NCBI GenBank assembly: GCA_020632925.1
Contig: JACKER010000012.1
Span: 186,001-250,000 of the forward strand
Source: Alphaproteobacteria bacterium
GTDB taxonomy: Bacteria > Myxococcota_A > UBA796 > GCA-2862545
Direction of reading: 5' to 3'
DNA length: 64,000 nt
The notes under the pieces are model-generated. The model was not told the DNA's origin and searched no databases. It was given only the letters and a program-made list of their open reading frames with translations. How positions within the stretch are numbered: the stretch's first letter is position 1; each line of letters begins with the position of its first letter. Of this stretch, positions 62,813 through 64,000 are shown piece after piece. The position numbers and the translations under genes were made by a program.

Positions 62813-64000
62813 CTACGGCAGGAGCGTCTGCAGCCAGCTCTCCGGCGACGCCCACAAGGTCTGCGTCGCGCAGGGATCGCCGGGCGCCACGTCCACCGTC
62901 GTCAGCCCGGTGCGCGCCGTCGCGTCGGCGGTGAGCGTGGCGTGGAGCTCCACGGGTTCGCCGGCGGGGCGGTCCACGCTCGCCAGGTCGAGCCAGGTCA
63001 GCACGACCCCGTCCACCGTGAGCCCGCCGACGAAGGGAACGACCGCGTGCCCCATGTCCGGCGGCACCAGCGGGTCGGTCACGAGCTCGTCGACCACGAC
63101 CTCGCCGTCGGACGTGTCGCAGGTCGCCCGGTCCACGATCGCGGCGCGCGCCAGCAGGTCGCGAGGGAAGGGGAGCTCCTGCACGTCGTCCGGCAGCCCA
63201 CCGGCCGAGGGCTCGAGGCTGCGGCACTGCTTGAGCACCAGCCGCTCCCCGAGGGTGTGGCCGTCGGCGTAGAGCGGCCAGTCGCCGGAGACCTTGCGGA
63301 ACTCGAGGTCGAGCGTCATCACCGAGCGCGCCTGCTCCGGCGCCAGCCGGGCGTCCTCGACCGCCAGCCAGCCATCGAGCACGGGCAGCACCATGTCCGC
63401 GAGCTCGTTCAGCTCGGCGTCGGTGAGCACGTCGCGGTCCGGGGACTCGGTCGAGCGCTGGAGCCGTCGGACCTCGCGCGTCCCGTCCGTCTCCACCGCC
63501 ACCAGCGCCACGTCCGGCAGCACGAGCTCGCAGGCGTCCACCGGCGGGTTGGTCACGCTGATCGCGCCCACCTGGCTGTTCACCGTGATCTCGGCCCCGC
63601 CGTCGGGCAGCAGCGCCGCGTGGATCACGCCGTTCGCGAGCTCGGCCTCGTCCTGGAAGTTCGGGTGGACGGTCACGCCCATGTCGCCGGCGAGGTGGTC
63701 GATCCCGACGCCGTGGCGCTCCTCGAAGGCCTCGGCGCCCCAGTAGCTCGCCCAGGTGGCTCGGATCGCCTCGTCGAACGTGCGCTTCCCGTACCCCTCC
63801 ACGTACCCGGTGTTCGAGTCGTAGAGCCCGGCACCCACGAAGCCCTCGGCGTCCTCCACGTTCGACGAGGACCGGAAGCGCAGGCCCTGCTCGGGCGCCA
63901 TGTCCGCGAAGGCCGCCGCGACCGCCGGCAGCAGCTCGTCGGCCACGGCCGTCGGCATCGGCGTGCTCTCGACGAGGCCCTTCAAGCCCTCGGCGCGCGC
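62813..64000 (-). CDS. PEP/pyruvate-binding (PPDK_N-like) domain protein, 5' part beyond the window
   Basis: At least 395 residues; the frame stays open to the window edge, so the N terminus is missing. RFRSSSNVEDAEGFVGAGLYDS is the ATP-grasp-like motif of the pyruvate-phosphate-dikinase N-terminal family. Later parts (EITVNSQVGAISVTNPP, LDLEFRKVSGDWPLYADG) also fit, with the last ~120 residues a separate beta-rich domain. No phosphohistidine or PEP-utiliser domains are visible. Stop-to-stop it is convergent, 1 bp from the ferritin-like gene. Function is unknown; such proteins in myxobacteria are often secreted. Confidence 0.78.
   Translation of the reverse strand, partial: ARAEGLKGLVESTPMPTAVADELLPAVAAAFADMAPEQGLRFRSSSNVEDAEGFVGAGLYDSNTGYVEGYGKRTFDEAIRATWASYWGAEAFEERHGVGIDHLAGDMGVTVHPNFQDEAELANGVIHAALLPDGGAEITVNSQVGAISVTNPPVDACELVLPDVALVAVETDGTREVRRLQRSTESPDRDVLTDAELNELADMVLPVLDGWLAVEDARLAPEQARSVMTLDLEFRKVSGDWPLYADGHTLGERLVLKQCRSLEPSAGGLPDDVQELPFPRDLLARAAIVDRATCDTSDGEVVVDELVTDPLVPPDMGHAVVPFVGGLTVDGVVLTWLDLASVDRPAGEPVELHATLTADATARTGLTTVDVAPGDPCATQTLWASPESWLQTLLP

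Overview
This 64 kb window is very GC-rich and densely coded, with many GTG starts and frequent 4-base start/stop overlaps. Its content points to a Myxococcota (deltaproteobacterial) chromosome: a MglA-type GTPase, five Hanks-type Ser/Thr kinases, many lipoproteins, FG-GAP repeats, Asp/Thr linkers (DTDSD runs, DTGDTG), a MYXO-CTERM-like protease tail and Tad-type pilin genes. This assignment is inferred from gene content; no rRNA or other phylogenetic marker was used.

Region 1-1.9 kb is the edge of a mobile element: an XRE regulator, a tyrosine recombinase with a perfect 19-bp palindrome in its promoter region, and tRNA-Trp, whose 3' end faces the recombinase. Right of the tRNA the chromosome resumes with tryptophan 2,3-dioxygenase, a Nudix hydrolase coupled to a large SUKH/TPR/HEAT protein, and a GNAT.

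Region 7.3-9.5 kb holds a predicted structured RNA, then an apparent operon of MglA-like GTPase, stand-alone protoglobin and YcgR-like PilZ protein. This is a candidate oxygen and c-di-GMP input module for polarity or motility, and the most interesting unit in the window. Next come a 60-codon gene with a good promoter and a tightly coupled WYL regulator / unknown / methyltransferase operon (9.8-12.4 kb).

Region 12.4-26.8 kb has two lipoproteins (one with FG-GAP repeats), a transmembrane kinase, a subtilase coupled to a Dabb protein, a 1514-residue TPR-kinase-STAND-TPR protein coupled to an ElaA-like GNAT, and a membrane protein. Region 27-46 kb carries a vWA/TadG plus two TadE-like genes, a Lon protease, a second kinase-STAND-TPR protein, a hemerythrin-like protein, a protein with degenerate Hpt/REC/REC/GGDEF domains, ClpB, two more kinases, a SecD-like head-domain protein, an SDR, and a YdbS/YdbT pair of PH-domain membrane proteins.

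Region 46-64 kb has a CAP-domain protein, two coupled histidine kinases, a biotin carboxylase/BCCP fusion, an M36 metallopeptidase lipoprotein, a DUF2961 protein with a probable hidden lipobox, a lipoprotein, TmcA coupled to a LEA14/WHy lipoprotein and an ArsB/NhaD-type transporter, a ferritin-like lipoprotein with a 36-bp tandem repeat, and a truncated PEP/pyruvate-binding-domain gene at the right edge. Signalling (kinases, c-di-GMP, two-component), envelope lipoproteins and protein quality control (Lon, ClpB) dominate.
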